Origin: SABI01 sp028532915
GTDB taxonomy: Bacteria > Spirochaetota > Spirochaetia > Sphaerochaetales > Sphaerochaetaceae
Assembly: GCA_963677225.1 (NCBI GenBank)
Contig: OY781923.1
Coordinates: 1,240,001 to 1,304,000, forward strand
DNA: 64,000 nt
Reading direction: 5' to 3'
The notes beneath the pieces were generated by a model. The model was not told where the DNA came from. It searched no databases and saw nothing but the letters and a program-made list of their open reading frames with translations. How positions within the stretch are numbered: position 1 is the first letter of the stretch; each line of letters opens with the position of its first letter. This document shows, in pieces, positions 50,724 to 59,409 of the stretch. The position numbers and the translations under genes are program-made.

Positions 50724-51586
50724 CCTTTCACTGCTCCCATGGTTAGTCCTTTCACCAGCGCTTTCTGTGTCATCCATCCCAGAATGATCGCAGGAAGGAT
50801 CGCTATTGTCGAAGATGCCGAAAGCTGGGCAACGAACATACCCTGCTGTTCTCTGAAACGGGCCAGGTAGACGGGTAAGGTGGCCGTCGGATTTCCTGTG
50901 AGGTTGAATCCCAGAAAGAACTCATTCCAGATAAATACTGCAACCAGCAATGCAGCCGAGATGATTCCTGTTCTGGCAAGAGGTAATGCGATGAGAAACA
51001 GCTGCTGCTTTTTCGAACACCCGTCGAGATTTGCCGCCTCGAATATCTCAAGCGGAAGATCTGAGAAGAACGAGTGAACCATCCATACGACTATAGGGGT
51101 ATGAAAACCGATATATGCAGCCATCAGTCCGAATGGTGTGTTGATAAGATGAAGCTGCTGGTACCAGGTAAACAGAGGTATCAGTACGGCGACAGGGGGA
51201 AGCAGGATAGTTGTGATGAACCATAGATAGTATTTTCCGTTGGAACTTTCGTGTTTCAATTTTCCGAATACGAGGGCGAAGGCTGCAGGAACTCCGAGAA
51301 GGAGGCTTATCCCGGTTCCTCCGATGACCTGAACAAGCGAGTTTCTCAGATACTGATACATCGTGGGGTCACTCAGCACCATCTTGTATGTGTCCAAAGT
51401 AGGTTTGAAGAAAATCGTAGGCATCACAGCCTGCTGTTCAGTCTTAAACCCTGACAGAAACATGTACAGGATGGGGAAGAAATAGAGAATGGCAATCACG
51501 TAGATGATGATCCCGAGTCCCCATCTTCTCAAAAAATGTCTGCGTCTTATGGTTCTTTGTACCTGTCCGATTGTTTTTTCTCCCAT
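50720..51586 (-). CDS. Polyol ABC importer permease 2 (CUT1, SmoG/MalG-like)
   Basis: 288 residues, six membrane helices, N-terminal SRxxFFLRRWGLGIIIY-like cytoplasmic start, the EAA loop EIFEAANLDGCSKKQQLFLIALPL and the end MTQKALVKGLTMGAVKG, as in MalG-type subunits of mannitol/sorbitol importers. It follows permease 1 by 13 bases. The EAA loop binds a MalK-like ATPase, yet none is encoded in this operon. Confidence 0.92.
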   Translation of the reverse strand: MGEKTIGQVQRTIRRRHFLRRWGLGIIIYVIAILYFFPILYMFLSGFKTEQQAVMPTIFFKPTLDTYKMVLSDPTMYQYLRNSLVQVIGGTGISLLLGVPAAFALVFGKLKHESSNGKYYLWFITTILLPPVAVLIPLFTWYQQLHLINTPFGLMAAYIGFHTPIVVWMVHSFFSDLPLEIFEAANLDGCSKKQQLFLIALPLARTGIISAALLVAVFIWNEFFLGFNLTGNPTATLPVYLARFREQQGMFVAQLSASSTIAILPAIILGWMTQKALVKGLTMGAVKG

Positions 51587-51599
51587 GATTCGGCCTCCC

Positions 51600-52493
51600 C
51601 TAATTGTATTTTTCGTTTCTCTTCACGATAGACCTGTACAGCAGATTGACAAGCAGCAGCGTAAGAATGACTGTCATCACTGCGAGGGCACTGGCCCTGC
51701 CGACGTTGTTCGCGCTGAACACCTGCATATACACAGCGTAGGGAAGGGTATAGGAACGGGTTCCCGGTCCTCCCGCTGTCGTGACGAGAATCAGTCCGAA
51801 TTCTTTGATGATGAATACGAGTCCGAGCATCACGGCCACCCTCATATGGTTCATGATGAGCGGCAGTTTGATCGTGAACACACCCTGAAACCAGTTGACA
51901 CCGTCTATCTTCATGCTGTCGACAAGATCCTGTGGAATACCCTGAAGTCCTGCCAGTAACACGAGAATGAAAAAAGGCATCCACTGCCAGGTGAACAATA
52001 CGATGATCACTGAGAGAGGGTGGTAGGAAACCAGGTCTGTCGGAGTAAGACCTATTGCCTTCATGATCACCCCGTACCATCCGAAAGTGGTATTGAAGAT
52101 GGTCGTCTTCCAGATGACTCCGCTAGCTGTAGACATGACGAAAAACGGTCCGAGCATGAGAGTCCTCGCTATGTTGACTCCGGGAATATCGTGATCCAAT
52201 AATAATGCGAGCAGGAAACCCACTACCGAGCACAGTATGAGCGTGACACCTGTGATCAGAACGGTCTGCCAGAGGATCGAGTAGAATTCAGGTATTTCGG
52301 AAAGTGAATCAATCTTCAGAAAATACCAGAAGTTCTGAACGTTATCGAATGACCTCGACAGGTCGGGTCTCGACAGATTCCATCGCAGAGTGGAGAATAT
52401 GATCGTAAGCAGAAAGGGAACCTGTGTCATTACGGCTACGACGATTACCGCAGGCAGCAGAAATCTGTAATCTGTTTTTCTCAACGTTTTCAT
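51600..52493 (-). CDS. Polyol ABC importer permease 1 (CUT1, SmoF/MalF-like)
   Basis: 297 residues from ATG 52493, beginning MKTLRKTDYRFLLPAVIVVAV; about six helices, EAA loop DLVDSMKIDGVNWFQGVFTIKLPL and GPGTRSYTLPYAVYM late in the chain. Longer in-frame starts (52559 and 52598) would extend into the stem-loop that follows the binding-protein gene. It pairs with the SmoG-like permease. Confidence 0.9.
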   Translation of the reverse strand: MKTLRKTDYRFLLPAVIVVAVMTQVPFLLTIIFSTLRWNLSRPDLSRSFDNVQNFWYFLKIDSLSEIPEFYSILWQTVLITGVTLILCSVVGFLLALLLDHDIPGVNIARTLMLGPFFVMSTASGVIWKTTIFNTTFGWYGVIMKAIGLTPTDLVSYHPLSVIIVLFTWQWMPFFILVLLAGLQGIPQDLVDSMKIDGVNWFQGVFTIKLPLIMNHMRVAVMLGLVFIIKEFGLILVTTAGGPGTRSYTLPYAVYMQVFSANNVGRASALAVMTVILTLLLVNLLYRSIVKRNEKYN

Positions 52494-52567
52494 GGTTTTT
52501 CCATCTACACTCCCAATAGTTGAGGTGTAATTCTTTTCGTAGGATGTTTTAGCATCCATTGAGCGAA

Positions 52568-52596
52568 GATCTGCCCGAAATGAATCCGGGCAGATC
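52568..52596 (-). promoter_or_regulatory. Stem-loop between polyol binding protein and permeases
   Basis: Perfect ten-base stem: GATCTGCCCG (52568-52577) and CGGGCAGATC (52587-52596), nine-base loop. It lies nine bases past the binding-protein stop and has no T run, so it likely stabilises the binding-protein mRNA or reduces read-through. Confidence 0.72.
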
Positions 52597-52604
52597 ATGT
52601 TCCT

Positions 52605-53963
52605 TTAGCGGTAATTTCCGTCAATTGCGACCTGTTCGAAGACAGCCTGAGTCTTTCTGATTGCTTCGTCGAGGGAGATCTTATCTACCACATAGTCGGC
52701 AAGGTATTCTGTCATCTTGGTTCCTGCATCTGCAAACTCGGGAATAGCGATGTATTGCAGCCCGACGTACGGCACCGGATCGAGGGTCGGTTTGGTGAAA
52801 TCCATTCCTTCCAGTGTCTTCAGTGTCATGCTGGCATAGGGAGCCTTTGCATAGACGGGCAGTTCATATGTGGATGAGCGGGATGCCGGAGGTGTCGATG
52901 ATCCTGTAGGATCAAGTTCCACTGTCTTTTTGATGTAATCTTTGCTTGTGGCCCACAACATGAAATCGAATGCGGCTTTCTTTTTAGCATCGGAAGATTT
53001 CGGATTGATACCCATTGCCCAGTTCCACAGCCAGGCGGTGTTGTATTTCATCTTCTGTGTCGGCGCCATCACGTATCCGACTTTTCCTTTGATCTTGGAA
53101 TCTGCGGCTTCAAGCGGAGGTGCGATTGAAGTGGCGTCATAATAGATTCCGCAGTTACCCGAGGACATCAGAGCGATACATTCATTATAGGTGTAAGAGA
53201 GGATGTCAGCCTGTCCGGCTTCTCTTAGGATCTTCTTGTACATCTTCCATGCTTCACGCTGTTCGGGGGTGTCGACGGTGGCATTCCAGTCCATATCGTA
53301 GAATCTTCCTCCGAAAGCATTTACCATCGTCACGAAAGGGGCTCCGCTCATTCCCCATCCGGGAGCGCCGCGCATCGTCATTCCCACGATGCCGTTGGCA
53401 GGGTCATGAATCTTCTTCGCCAGAGCGTAGATCTCTTCCCATGTAGGTTCATCCGGCATCTTCAGATTGTTCTTCTCGAAAAGCTCCTTGTTGTACATGA
53501 TGAAAGAACTTTCACCGTAGAAAGGAAGTGCGTAGGCTTCTCCGTCAAGAGACACCGAGTCTACCATACCCTGAATCAGGTCGTCCCTGTCATACCACTC
53601 GATCTCTTCTGCTGTAAGGTCGTCGAAGTATGGTTCAAGGTTTTCCAGCCACCCGTTTTTGGCCCATGTCTGAGCTTCATAAGGACCGATGTAAAAAATA
53701 TCATAGGTTGTTCCGCCTGTTGATGCTTCTGTTGTAAGTCTTTGTCTTAAATCATTTTCCGGGAGCACAGATACATTGACGGTCACATTCTCAGCTTTGT
53801 ACTCTTCCTGCACGAGCCGGCTCATGGCCTGAGAGATCGGATTGTTCGCCAATGCAATGTTCACTGTGACAGGACCGCCTTCCTCCTGGGCTCCGGCAGC
53901 GAAAAGCTGCATTGTACCGATCAATAACGAGACAATCAAAATTAGAACTAATGCTTTTCTCAT
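52605..53963 (-). CDS. Polyol ABC importer substrate-binding protein (SmoE-like)
   Basis: 452 residues: signal peptide MRKALVLILIVSLLIGTMQLFA with AGAQEEGG at the cleavage region, then a type II (maltose-binding class) fold: NDLRQRLTTEAS, TTYDIFYIGPYEAQTWAKNGW, YALPFYGESSFIMYN, and WLWNWAMGINPKSSDAKKKAAF. It resembles sorbitol/mannitol-binding proteins. It follows the LacI gene by 54 bases that contain GGAGGGA before the ATG. Confidence 0.87.
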   Translation of the reverse strand: MRKALVLILIVSLLIGTMQLFAAGAQEEGGPVTVNIALANNPISQAMSRLVQEEYKAENVTVNVSVLPENDLRQRLTTEASTGGTTYDIFYIGPYEAQTWAKNGWLENLEPYFDDLTAEEIEWYDRDDLIQGMVDSVSLDGEAYALPFYGESSFIMYNKELFEKNNLKMPDEPTWEEIYALAKKIHDPANGIVGMTMRGAPGWGMSGAPFVTMVNAFGGRFYDMDWNATVDTPEQREAWKMYKKILREAGQADILSYTYNECIALMSSGNCGIYYDATSIAPPLEAADSKIKGKVGYVMAPTQKMKYNTAWLWNWAMGINPKSSDAKKKAAFDFMLWATSKDYIKKTVELDPTGSSTPPASRSSTYELPVYAKAPYASMTLKTLEGMDFTKPTLDPVPYVGLQYIAIPEFADAGTKMTEYLADYVVDKISLDEAIRKTQAVFEQVAIDGNYR

Positions 53964-53987
53964 AAGTTCCCTCCTTTATTTTTTCTA

Positions 53988-54000
53988 ACCCGTACCGGGT
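53988..54000 (-). repeat. Small inverted repeat before the polyol binding-protein gene
   Basis: ACCCG (53988-53992), three bases, CGGGT (53996-54000). Five-base stem without T run. It might be a weak attenuator or an operator half-palindrome. Confidence 0.35.
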
Positions 54001-54017
54001 CAAAAATTATCTTTGTG

Positions 54018-55043
54018 CTAGATTGATCCGCGAAGTATGAACTGTGTCGAAATTCTGATCTCCTGAAACGAATACTCTTCGAACGATTGCGAATCGAGAA
54101 GTTTCTCGAGAGCAAGATTGGCTGCCACTTTGCCCATCTCTTCAGGATTCTGCGCGACAGCGGCTATCGCGGGAGTGGTCATAGTGAGCCAGAAAGAATC
54201 GTCGAACGTAATGAACGCTATATCCTGAGGGACTTTAAGGTTAGTCTCCTTGATGCAGCTGTATACTCCGACTGTCGCAAGATTGTTCGCTGAGAAGATT
54301 GCGGTAATGTCATAGTTGGATATAAGATCGAATGTATGATGGTACACAATCCCGTGGCGTAATGAACGCTGTGATACACTCTCATGTGAACCGAATCTGA
54401 TATAATTGGCATTCACAGGTATCGAAGATTCCTCGAGAGCACGCCGGTATCCGTTCAGGCGTTCCTGCATGGTAGAATCGAGACGGGACCCCAGAAAAGC
54501 GATTTGAGTGTGTCCTTTGTCGATGAGTGTTTTTACAGCATCGTAGGCACCGGTTTCGTTCGTAGCCAATACGGTATCTGTTTCATATCCTTCAGGGCGG
54601 CGGTCAACGAAGACCACAGGCATCGGATTGTTTGCAAGAAGCAGACGGAGAAAGGAAGAATCTTCGGAAGTAGGGGCGATGATCAGAGCATCTACCGCAC
54701 CAGCGAGCATATTTTTGATATTATCGACTTCGGTTTCCTTCTGTTCCTTGGAGTCCATCAATAGAAGTCTGTATCCGCTCTTTGCCAGCTGTTTTTCGAT
54801 TCCCAGGGCGATTTCCTGAAAGAAGTAGTTGGAAAAGTCACTGACCACGAATCCGATGAGTTTACTCTCTCCCTTCCGGAGATTCCGTGCCAGCGGATTG
54901 ACATGGTAGTTGAGTTTACGTACGGAATCCAGCACTCTTTTCTCGGTCTCCGGGCGTACTTTTTTCGTTCCGTTCAGTACGTACGAGACTGTAGCTATAG
55001 AGACTCCTGCTAGATGGGCGACCTCTTTGATAGACGATTTCAT
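54018..55043 (-). CDS. LacI-family regulator of the polyol operon
   Basis: 341 residues: HTH SSIKEVAHLAGVSIATVSYVLN with hinge, sensor domain LIGFVVSDFSNYFFQEIALG, ALIIAPTSEDS, IAFITFDDSFWLTMTTPAIA. First gene of the minus-strand polyol unit that runs to 46593, so it probably autoregulates as well as controls the importer. Candidate operators lie upstream at 55115-55139 and 55214-55227. GAGGAG is present but 14 bases from the ATG. Confidence 0.9.
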   Translation of the reverse strand: MKSSIKEVAHLAGVSIATVSYVLNGTKKVRPETEKRVLDSVRKLNYHVNPLARNLRKGESKLIGFVVSDFSNYFFQEIALGIEKQLAKSGYRLLLMDSKEQKETEVDNIKNMLAGAVDALIIAPTSEDSSFLRLLLANNPMPVVFVDRRPEGYETDTVLATNETGAYDAVKTLIDKGHTQIAFLGSRLDSTMQERLNGYRRALEESSIPVNANYIRFGSHESVSQRSLRHGIVYHHTFDLISNYDITAIFSANNLATVGVYSCIKETNLKVPQDIAFITFDDSFWLTMTTPAIAAVAQNPEEMGKVAANLALEKLLDSQSFEEYSFQEIRISTQFILRGSI

Positions 55044-55114
55044 CGCTGGTTTTTCAACTCCTCTTCTATCTGCATACTAGGAGTCAAAAAATGTGAAGTC
55101 AAGGAATTTTTACA

Positions 55115-55139
55115 GTTAAATTTTAACTTAAACGAATAA
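55115..55139. promoter_or_regulatory. Candidate LacI operator 1
   Basis: GTTAAATTTTAAC (55115-55127) is palindromic around one central base and runs straight into TTAAACGAATAA (55128-55139), which matches operator 2 at 11 of 12 core bases. It lies 72 to 96 bases upstream of the LacI start. Confidence 0.45.
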
Positions 55140-55213
55140 CCAAAAAGAAGTTAAATATAAAAAAAACACTGATAAATCACCTTGAATTCGTGTTATTTCC
55201 ATAAGTTGAAAAA

Positions 55214-55227
55214 GTTAAACGATTAAC
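55214..55227. promoter_or_regulatory. Candidate LacI operator 2
   Basis: GTTAAACGATTAAC has GTTAA/TTAAC arms around ACGA. With operator 1 it gives the shared core TTAAACGA(A/T)TAA, 87 bases apart from core to core, in an A/T-rich 271-base intergenic region. Confidence 0.5.
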
Positions 55228-55314
55228 TAATATAGTTGTCAGTTTTAAAGACAAAAAGCTGAAAATCCCCTTGTAGAAGAAAATCAAGGAGACTTTCACA
55301 ATGAGGACCGGCTG

Positions 55315-55833
55315 TCAGCCTTTCTTCTGTTCTTCCCGATATTCGGCGGCGAGGGAAACGTAGTGACTGCAGTTCTTCTCGATATCTTCAACTTCTTTAT
55401 CGGTGAGCTGTCTTACGACCTTGGCCGGGTTTCCCATGATCATAGACCGGGGAGGGAACACCTTTCGGGGAGGTACCAGAGCCCCTGCTGCAACGAGTGA
55501 ATATTCCCCGATTACGGCCTGATCGAGAACGATGGCTCCCATACCGATGAGTACATGGCTTTCTATCGTGCAGGCATGAAGGATCGCGCCGTGCCCGACT
55601 GTGACATTATCTTCTATGACGGTCTCCATACCGCTGTTGACATGGACGACACAATTGTCCTGAATATTTGAATTCTTTCCGATTCTGATTGCGGCCATAT
55701 CTCCCCGGATGGTGGCATTCGGCCATACAGAGCAGTTTTCCGATAGATGCACGTCTCCGATGATGATTGCCGAATCGTCTGTGAAGCAGCTTTTATCAAC
55801 TGCGGGACTTTTTTCTTTATAATTCTGTATCAT
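55315..55833 (-). CDS. Gamma-carbonic-anhydrase-like hexapeptide-repeat protein
   Basis: 172 residues of left-handed beta-helix hexapeptide repeats (IIIGDVHLSENCSVWPNATI, IGKNSNIQDNCVVH). His residues in CVVHVN and VGHGAILH occupy the three zinc positions of the gamma-CA/YrdA/PaaY family. It may hydrate CO2 or act as an acyltransferase. ATG 55833 with GGAGATT is used; an upstream in-frame start would run into the divergent MFS gene. Confidence 0.87.
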   Translation of the reverse strand: MIQNYKEKSPAVDKSCFTDDSAIIIGDVHLSENCSVWPNATIRGDMAAIRIGKNSNIQDNCVVHVNSGMETVIEDNVTVGHGAILHACTIESHVLIGMGAIVLDQAVIGEYSLVAAGALVPPRKVFPPRSMIMGNPAKVVRQLTDKEVEDIEKNCSHYVSLAAEYREEQKKG

Positions 55834-55856
55834 TATTGAATCTCCATAGTATGGGA

Positions 55857-55864
55857 AGTATACT
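55857..55864. promoter_or_regulatory. Symmetric bidirectional -10 element
   Basis: AGTATACT is its own reverse complement, so TATACT can serve as a -10 on both strands (plus 55859-55864, minus 55862-55857). It lies between the divergent genes at 55833 and 55897. Confidence 0.5.
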
Positions 55865-55896
55865 GATAATCCAGAAAAAAGAGCAAGAGAGGACAA

Positions 55897-57108
55897 ATGG
55901 AAAATTATCACAGGAATATTCGACTCAATTATCTGTTCGTTGCGCTTTCTTCTCTCAACCTGACCCATGGTGTGTGGATGATCTACCTGGCGATGAGGGG
56001 ATTTTCCCTCATCGAACTGGGTATACTCGAAGGGCTGTATCATGTGTCCTCTTTTCTGATGGAGATCCCGACGGGAGCAGTCGCTGATGTGTGGGGAAGA
56101 AAACTGAGCAGAGCTATCGGCAGGGGTGTTTCAATCATCGCCTATGCCATCATGTTCCTCTCTCCTTCATTCTTTCTTCAGGCTGTCGGTTTCATGATAA
56201 CTGCAGTTTCCAATAATCTGGAATCGGGAGCCGGAGATGCGCTGGTCTATGATTCTCTATTGGAAACGGGGAAAGCCTCATCATATATGAATATCGCAGG
56301 CAGACAGGAGCTTACCTATCAGATCGCCTCGATCTGTGCGTTCGTTGCAGGAGGGTTGCTTGCGGAAATATCATATACGTATGTATTTACCCTCTCAATG
56401 GGATTTTCTTTATTTGCAATGATAAGCGCGCTCTTTTTCAGCGAGACGACGATAGGAAGAGAGAAAAGGGAGAGATGGGATCTGAAAAAGGTCGCCGCTG
56501 ATTATATTCTTCATATCAAGGCGAGTTTCCTGTCATTGAAGGAAGATAAGAGGATTCTCTTTCTCATGTTCATAAGCGAATCGGTGTTCACCATAAATAC
56601 TGCCTTATTTTTCTACCTTCAGATCTACTGGAGCAATCAGGGCCACGGGGAGAGTTTCATTAATCTCATATTCGCGGTTACTTCGATCATCACCGGTCTT
56701 ATAGCGATTAAAGCCTTCAAGATCGAACGAATACTCGGAAGAAGAAATACAGTGCTCATCGTGCTGCTTGTTCCTCTCGTGAGTGTCTGGGCCATCGCAC
56801 TGTCCGGCTCATATTCAACTTTCTTCTTCATTCTTACCGGATCCGTTGAAGGATTGCTGATTGCAACATTCGGATCGTATATCAACGAACTGCTCAAATC
56901 GAAGGAACGGGCCACGCTGCTGTCAATCCAGAGTATGCTTTTCTCTCTGTTGATGGTGATCGTATTCCCTCTTGTCGGGCTCATCAGTTCCACATGGAAT
57001 ATGAGAATGGCCTTTTTCTTTCTTGCTCTCATTTCCACATTCAATACTCTGTTCTGCATCTTTGTACTGCTTCCGTCTCTTATCGCGAAAAAAGAGGAAG
57101 AAAAATAA
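55897..57108 (+). CDS. Major facilitator superfamily transporter
   Basis: 403 residues, about 12 helices. Cytoplasmic loop 2-3 motif GAVADVWGRKLSRAIG is an MFS motif A variant, and the chain begins with the LNLTHGVWMIYLAMRGFSLIELG type of first helix found in putative drug or sugar efflux members. Substrate unknown. AGAGG precedes the ATG. Confidence 0.87.
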   Translation: MENYHRNIRLNYLFVALSSLNLTHGVWMIYLAMRGFSLIELGILEGLYHVSSFLMEIPTGAVADVWGRKLSRAIGRGVSIIAYAIMFLSPSFFLQAVGFMITAVSNNLESGAGDALVYDSLLETGKASSYMNIAGRQELTYQIASICAFVAGGLLAEISYTYVFTLSMGFSLFAMISALFFSETTIGREKRERWDLKKVAADYILHIKASFLSLKEDKRILFLMFISESVFTINTALFFYLQIYWSNQGHGESFINLIFAVTSIITGLIAIKAFKIERILGRRNTVLIVLLVPLVSVWAIALSGSYSTFFFILTGSVEGLLIATFGSYINELLKSKERATLLSIQSMLFSLLMVIVFPLVGLISSTWNMRMAFFFLALISTFNTLFCIFVLLPSLIAKKEEEK

Positions 57109-57118
57109 TACAGGATCT

Positions 57119-57147
57119 TTGATTATAGTTTATATTGATACTATAAA
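57119..57147 (+). promoter_or_regulatory. Promoter of the kinase/epimerase pair
   Basis: TTGATT (57119-57124), 17-base spacer, TATAAA (57142-57147). The expected leader is about 12 bases, starting at the GGGAG ribosome site. Confidence 0.6.
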
Positions 57148-57165
57148 GAAAGACGGGAGTATTAT

Positions 57166-58527
57166 ATGCATGTTGGAATAGATATCGGAACAACTCATAT
57201 CGGAGCTTCGTTGTTCGATGGAGAGCGGGAGATCCGTTATACCGGTCCGACTTTCGAGAACAGAAGAATTGCCGGCAGTGTCGACGGGGCATTCGAACAG
57301 GATCCGGCCGCTATTGAGAGATCTGTCCGTTTGATTCTCGAGAGCATCACCGGGCCCGTCGATTCGATAACCGTCACAGGTCAGGTACACGGCATCCTCT
57401 ATTATGATGTGAACAACATGTGCGTCTCTCCTCTGGCAACATGGCTCGATCAGCGTTCACATATCATGATCGGGGGCAAGTCCATCCAGCAGCTGTTTGC
57501 CGACTTGACCTCCTTTACTCTACCGGCAGGATACGGTTTTCTTACCCATTTCGCCAATTTGAAACTCGGCCTGGTTCCCCCTGATGCCGTGGGTTTCTGC
57601 GGAATTCTGGAATATATAACAGCACGTCTTATCGGATCTCCTCTTTCAAAAAGCGATCCGAGCTGCATGGGACCTATGGGCTGTTTCGACCCTGTCTCGA
57701 AACATTACGATTCCGAGATCGTTGAATTCATCGAATCGGGAAAGATGAGTTTCGCATCCGAATCGTGCAGACCTTTCGAGATCGCAGGATATACTGAAGA
57801 TGGTATTCCTGTAACGTATCCGGTTGGGGACAATCAGGCCGGATTCTTTGCCTCGGTTGCAGATATCTCCTCATCCGCTCTGGTAAGTATCGGTACGAGC
57901 GGTCAGCTTTCTCTGTTCAGCGCATCTTCGGATATATCCCCTCGGATGGAACTCCGTGAATTTCTGGGATTGGGATATTTGCACGTTGGTGCCACCATGA
58001 CGGCCGGAAAAGCTTATGAACGGCTCAAGGATCTGTTCAAAGAGGTATGCGAACAGATTTCGGGTACCGAAGTGACAGATGAGGCTGTCTTCGACACGAT
58101 GAGAAAAACCGGTGCTGCAGCCAATGGCGGCGGCATCATCTGCCATCCTCTCTTTTCGGGAACCCGCGATGATGATCGACTCAAGGCCTCTTTCGAAAAC
58201 CTCACACTGAAGAATTTTACAATGGGCAATCTTGTCAGTTCCGTTGTCGATGGTATTGTCGGTGAACTCAAAGGGTTCCTCGGACAAGATGTGAGCGCAG
58301 GCAGAGTTGAAAAGATCGTAGCCACAGGCTCCTCGGTCCAGAAGAATCCTCTGTTTGTGGAATCTCTTGAAAGAATCTTTGCCATGCCTGTCATCATCAG
58401 TACTATTGATGATGCCGCGGCTTTAGGCGCAGCACTCATAGGTGCGGTGGCAATCGGGAAAATAACTCTGGAAGATAAGAACAGTTTCGTAGACATTCTG
58501 ATCAACAGAAAAAAGGAGAAGATATGA
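57166..58527 (+). CDS. FGGY carbohydrate kinase, sedoheptulokinase-like
   Basis: 453 residues. Begins MHVGIDIGTTHIGASLFDG; later TVTGQVHGILYY, PLATWLDQRS, the SHPK-like AGYGFLTHF, PVGDNQAGFFAS, SIGTSGQLSLFS (ATP) and VATGSSVQKNPLF. Length and the AGYG segment point to the sedoheptulokinase branch rather than xylulo- or glycerokinase. It is coupled by ATGA to a ketose 3-epimerase, so the true substrate may be a ketose produced by that enzyme. Confidence 0.75.
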   Translation: MHVGIDIGTTHIGASLFDGEREIRYTGPTFENRRIAGSVDGAFEQDPAAIERSVRLILESITGPVDSITVTGQVHGILYYDVNNMCVSPLATWLDQRSHIMIGGKSIQQLFADLTSFTLPAGYGFLTHFANLKLGLVPPDAVGFCGILEYITARLIGSPLSKSDPSCMGPMGCFDPVSKHYDSEIVEFIESGKMSFASESCRPFEIAGYTEDGIPVTYPVGDNQAGFFASVADISSSALVSIGTSGQLSLFSASSDISPRMELREFLGLGYLHVGATMTAGKAYERLKDLFKEVCEQISGTEVTDEAVFDTMRKTGAAANGGGIICHPLFSGTRDDDRLKASFENLTLKNFTMGNLVSSVVDGIVGELKGFLGQDVSAGRVEKIVATGSSVQKNPLFVESLERIFAMPVIISTIDDAAALGAALIGAVAIGKITLEDKNSFVDILINRKKEKI

Positions 58528-59387
58528 GAAAGGTAGGGATCTATTATGCTTTCTGGACTCATGAGTGGGATGTTGATTTTCTCCCGTTCATTTCAAAAGT
58601 TCCTTCGCTGGGATTCGATCAGCTTGAACTCAACGGGGGAACCGTGGTCGGTCTCTCTCCGGCTGAACGGAGGGATCTTAAAAAGGCCGCAGAAGATGAG
58701 AATCTGATATTGTCATACGGGATAGGATTGCAAAAACAGTATGATGTATCTTCGCTCGAGACCCGGGTGCGAGAAAAAGGGCTGGATTTCATGAAACGGA
58801 TGATCGATGCCGTAGCCGAGATGGGAGGCGGAATGATCGGAGGGACCGTCCACAGCTACTGGCCTGCCCAGATGCCAGCCTCCCTCGAATCAAAACAGCC
58901 CATCTGGGAAAAGAGCATTGAAAGTATGAGAATTCTTGCACCCTATGCATATGACCGCAATGTCCAGCTCAATGTAGAAGTGCTTAACCGGTTCGAACAG
59001 TTTCTCATCAATGACAGCAGTGAAGCCGTCGAATATGTCTCCGAGGTGGACCATCCCGGATGCAGAATTCTTCTCGATACATTTCACATGAACATCGAAG
59101 AAGATTCTTTCGCTGAAGCAATCAGAAGGGTCGGATATTTTCTTGGAGCCTTCCATCTCGGAGAGACGAATAGAAAGATGCCCGGTACCGGACGGATACC
59201 ATGGGCCGAGATAAAAGATGCTCTTGATGATGTCTCATTCGATGGTCCGCTGGTGATGGAACCCTTTCTGATGAAAGGGGGAACGGTGGGAAGAGATATC
59301 GGAATCTGGAGAGAGATAGTGAAAAATCCGGACCTGGACGAGCTGGCGCGAAAGTCGGCAGCCTTCGTCAGAGAGAATCTGGTCTGA
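58524..59387 (+). CDS. Ketose 3-epimerase (D-tagatose/D-allulose 3-epimerase family)
   Basis: 287 residues, TIM barrel. The sequence matches the known D-allulose/D-tagatose 3-epimerases: GIYYAFWTHEW at the start, HSYWP, EVLNRFE, LLDTFHMNIEEDSF, GETNRKMPGTGRIPW and MEPF. Metal ligands fall at Glu152, Asp185, His211 and Glu246, the numbering given for Pseudomonas D-tagatose 3-epimerase. It should epimerise ketoses at C3, for instance D-allulose to D-fructose or D-ribulose to D-xylulose. Overlaps the kinase by ATGA. Confidence 0.9.
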   Translation: MRKVGIYYAFWTHEWDVDFLPFISKVPSLGFDQLELNGGTVVGLSPAERRDLKKAAEDENLILSYGIGLQKQYDVSSLETRVREKGLDFMKRMIDAVAEMGGGMIGGTVHSYWPAQMPASLESKQPIWEKSIESMRILAPYAYDRNVQLNVEVLNRFEQFLINDSSEAVEYVSEVDHPGCRILLDTFHMNIEEDSFAEAIRRVGYFLGAFHLGETNRKMPGTGRIPWAEIKDALDDVSFDGPLVMEPFLMKGGTVGRDIGIWREIVKNPDLDELARKSAAFVRENLV

Positions 59388-59409
59388 CTTCAGATAGAGA
59401 GGTGTAGAA

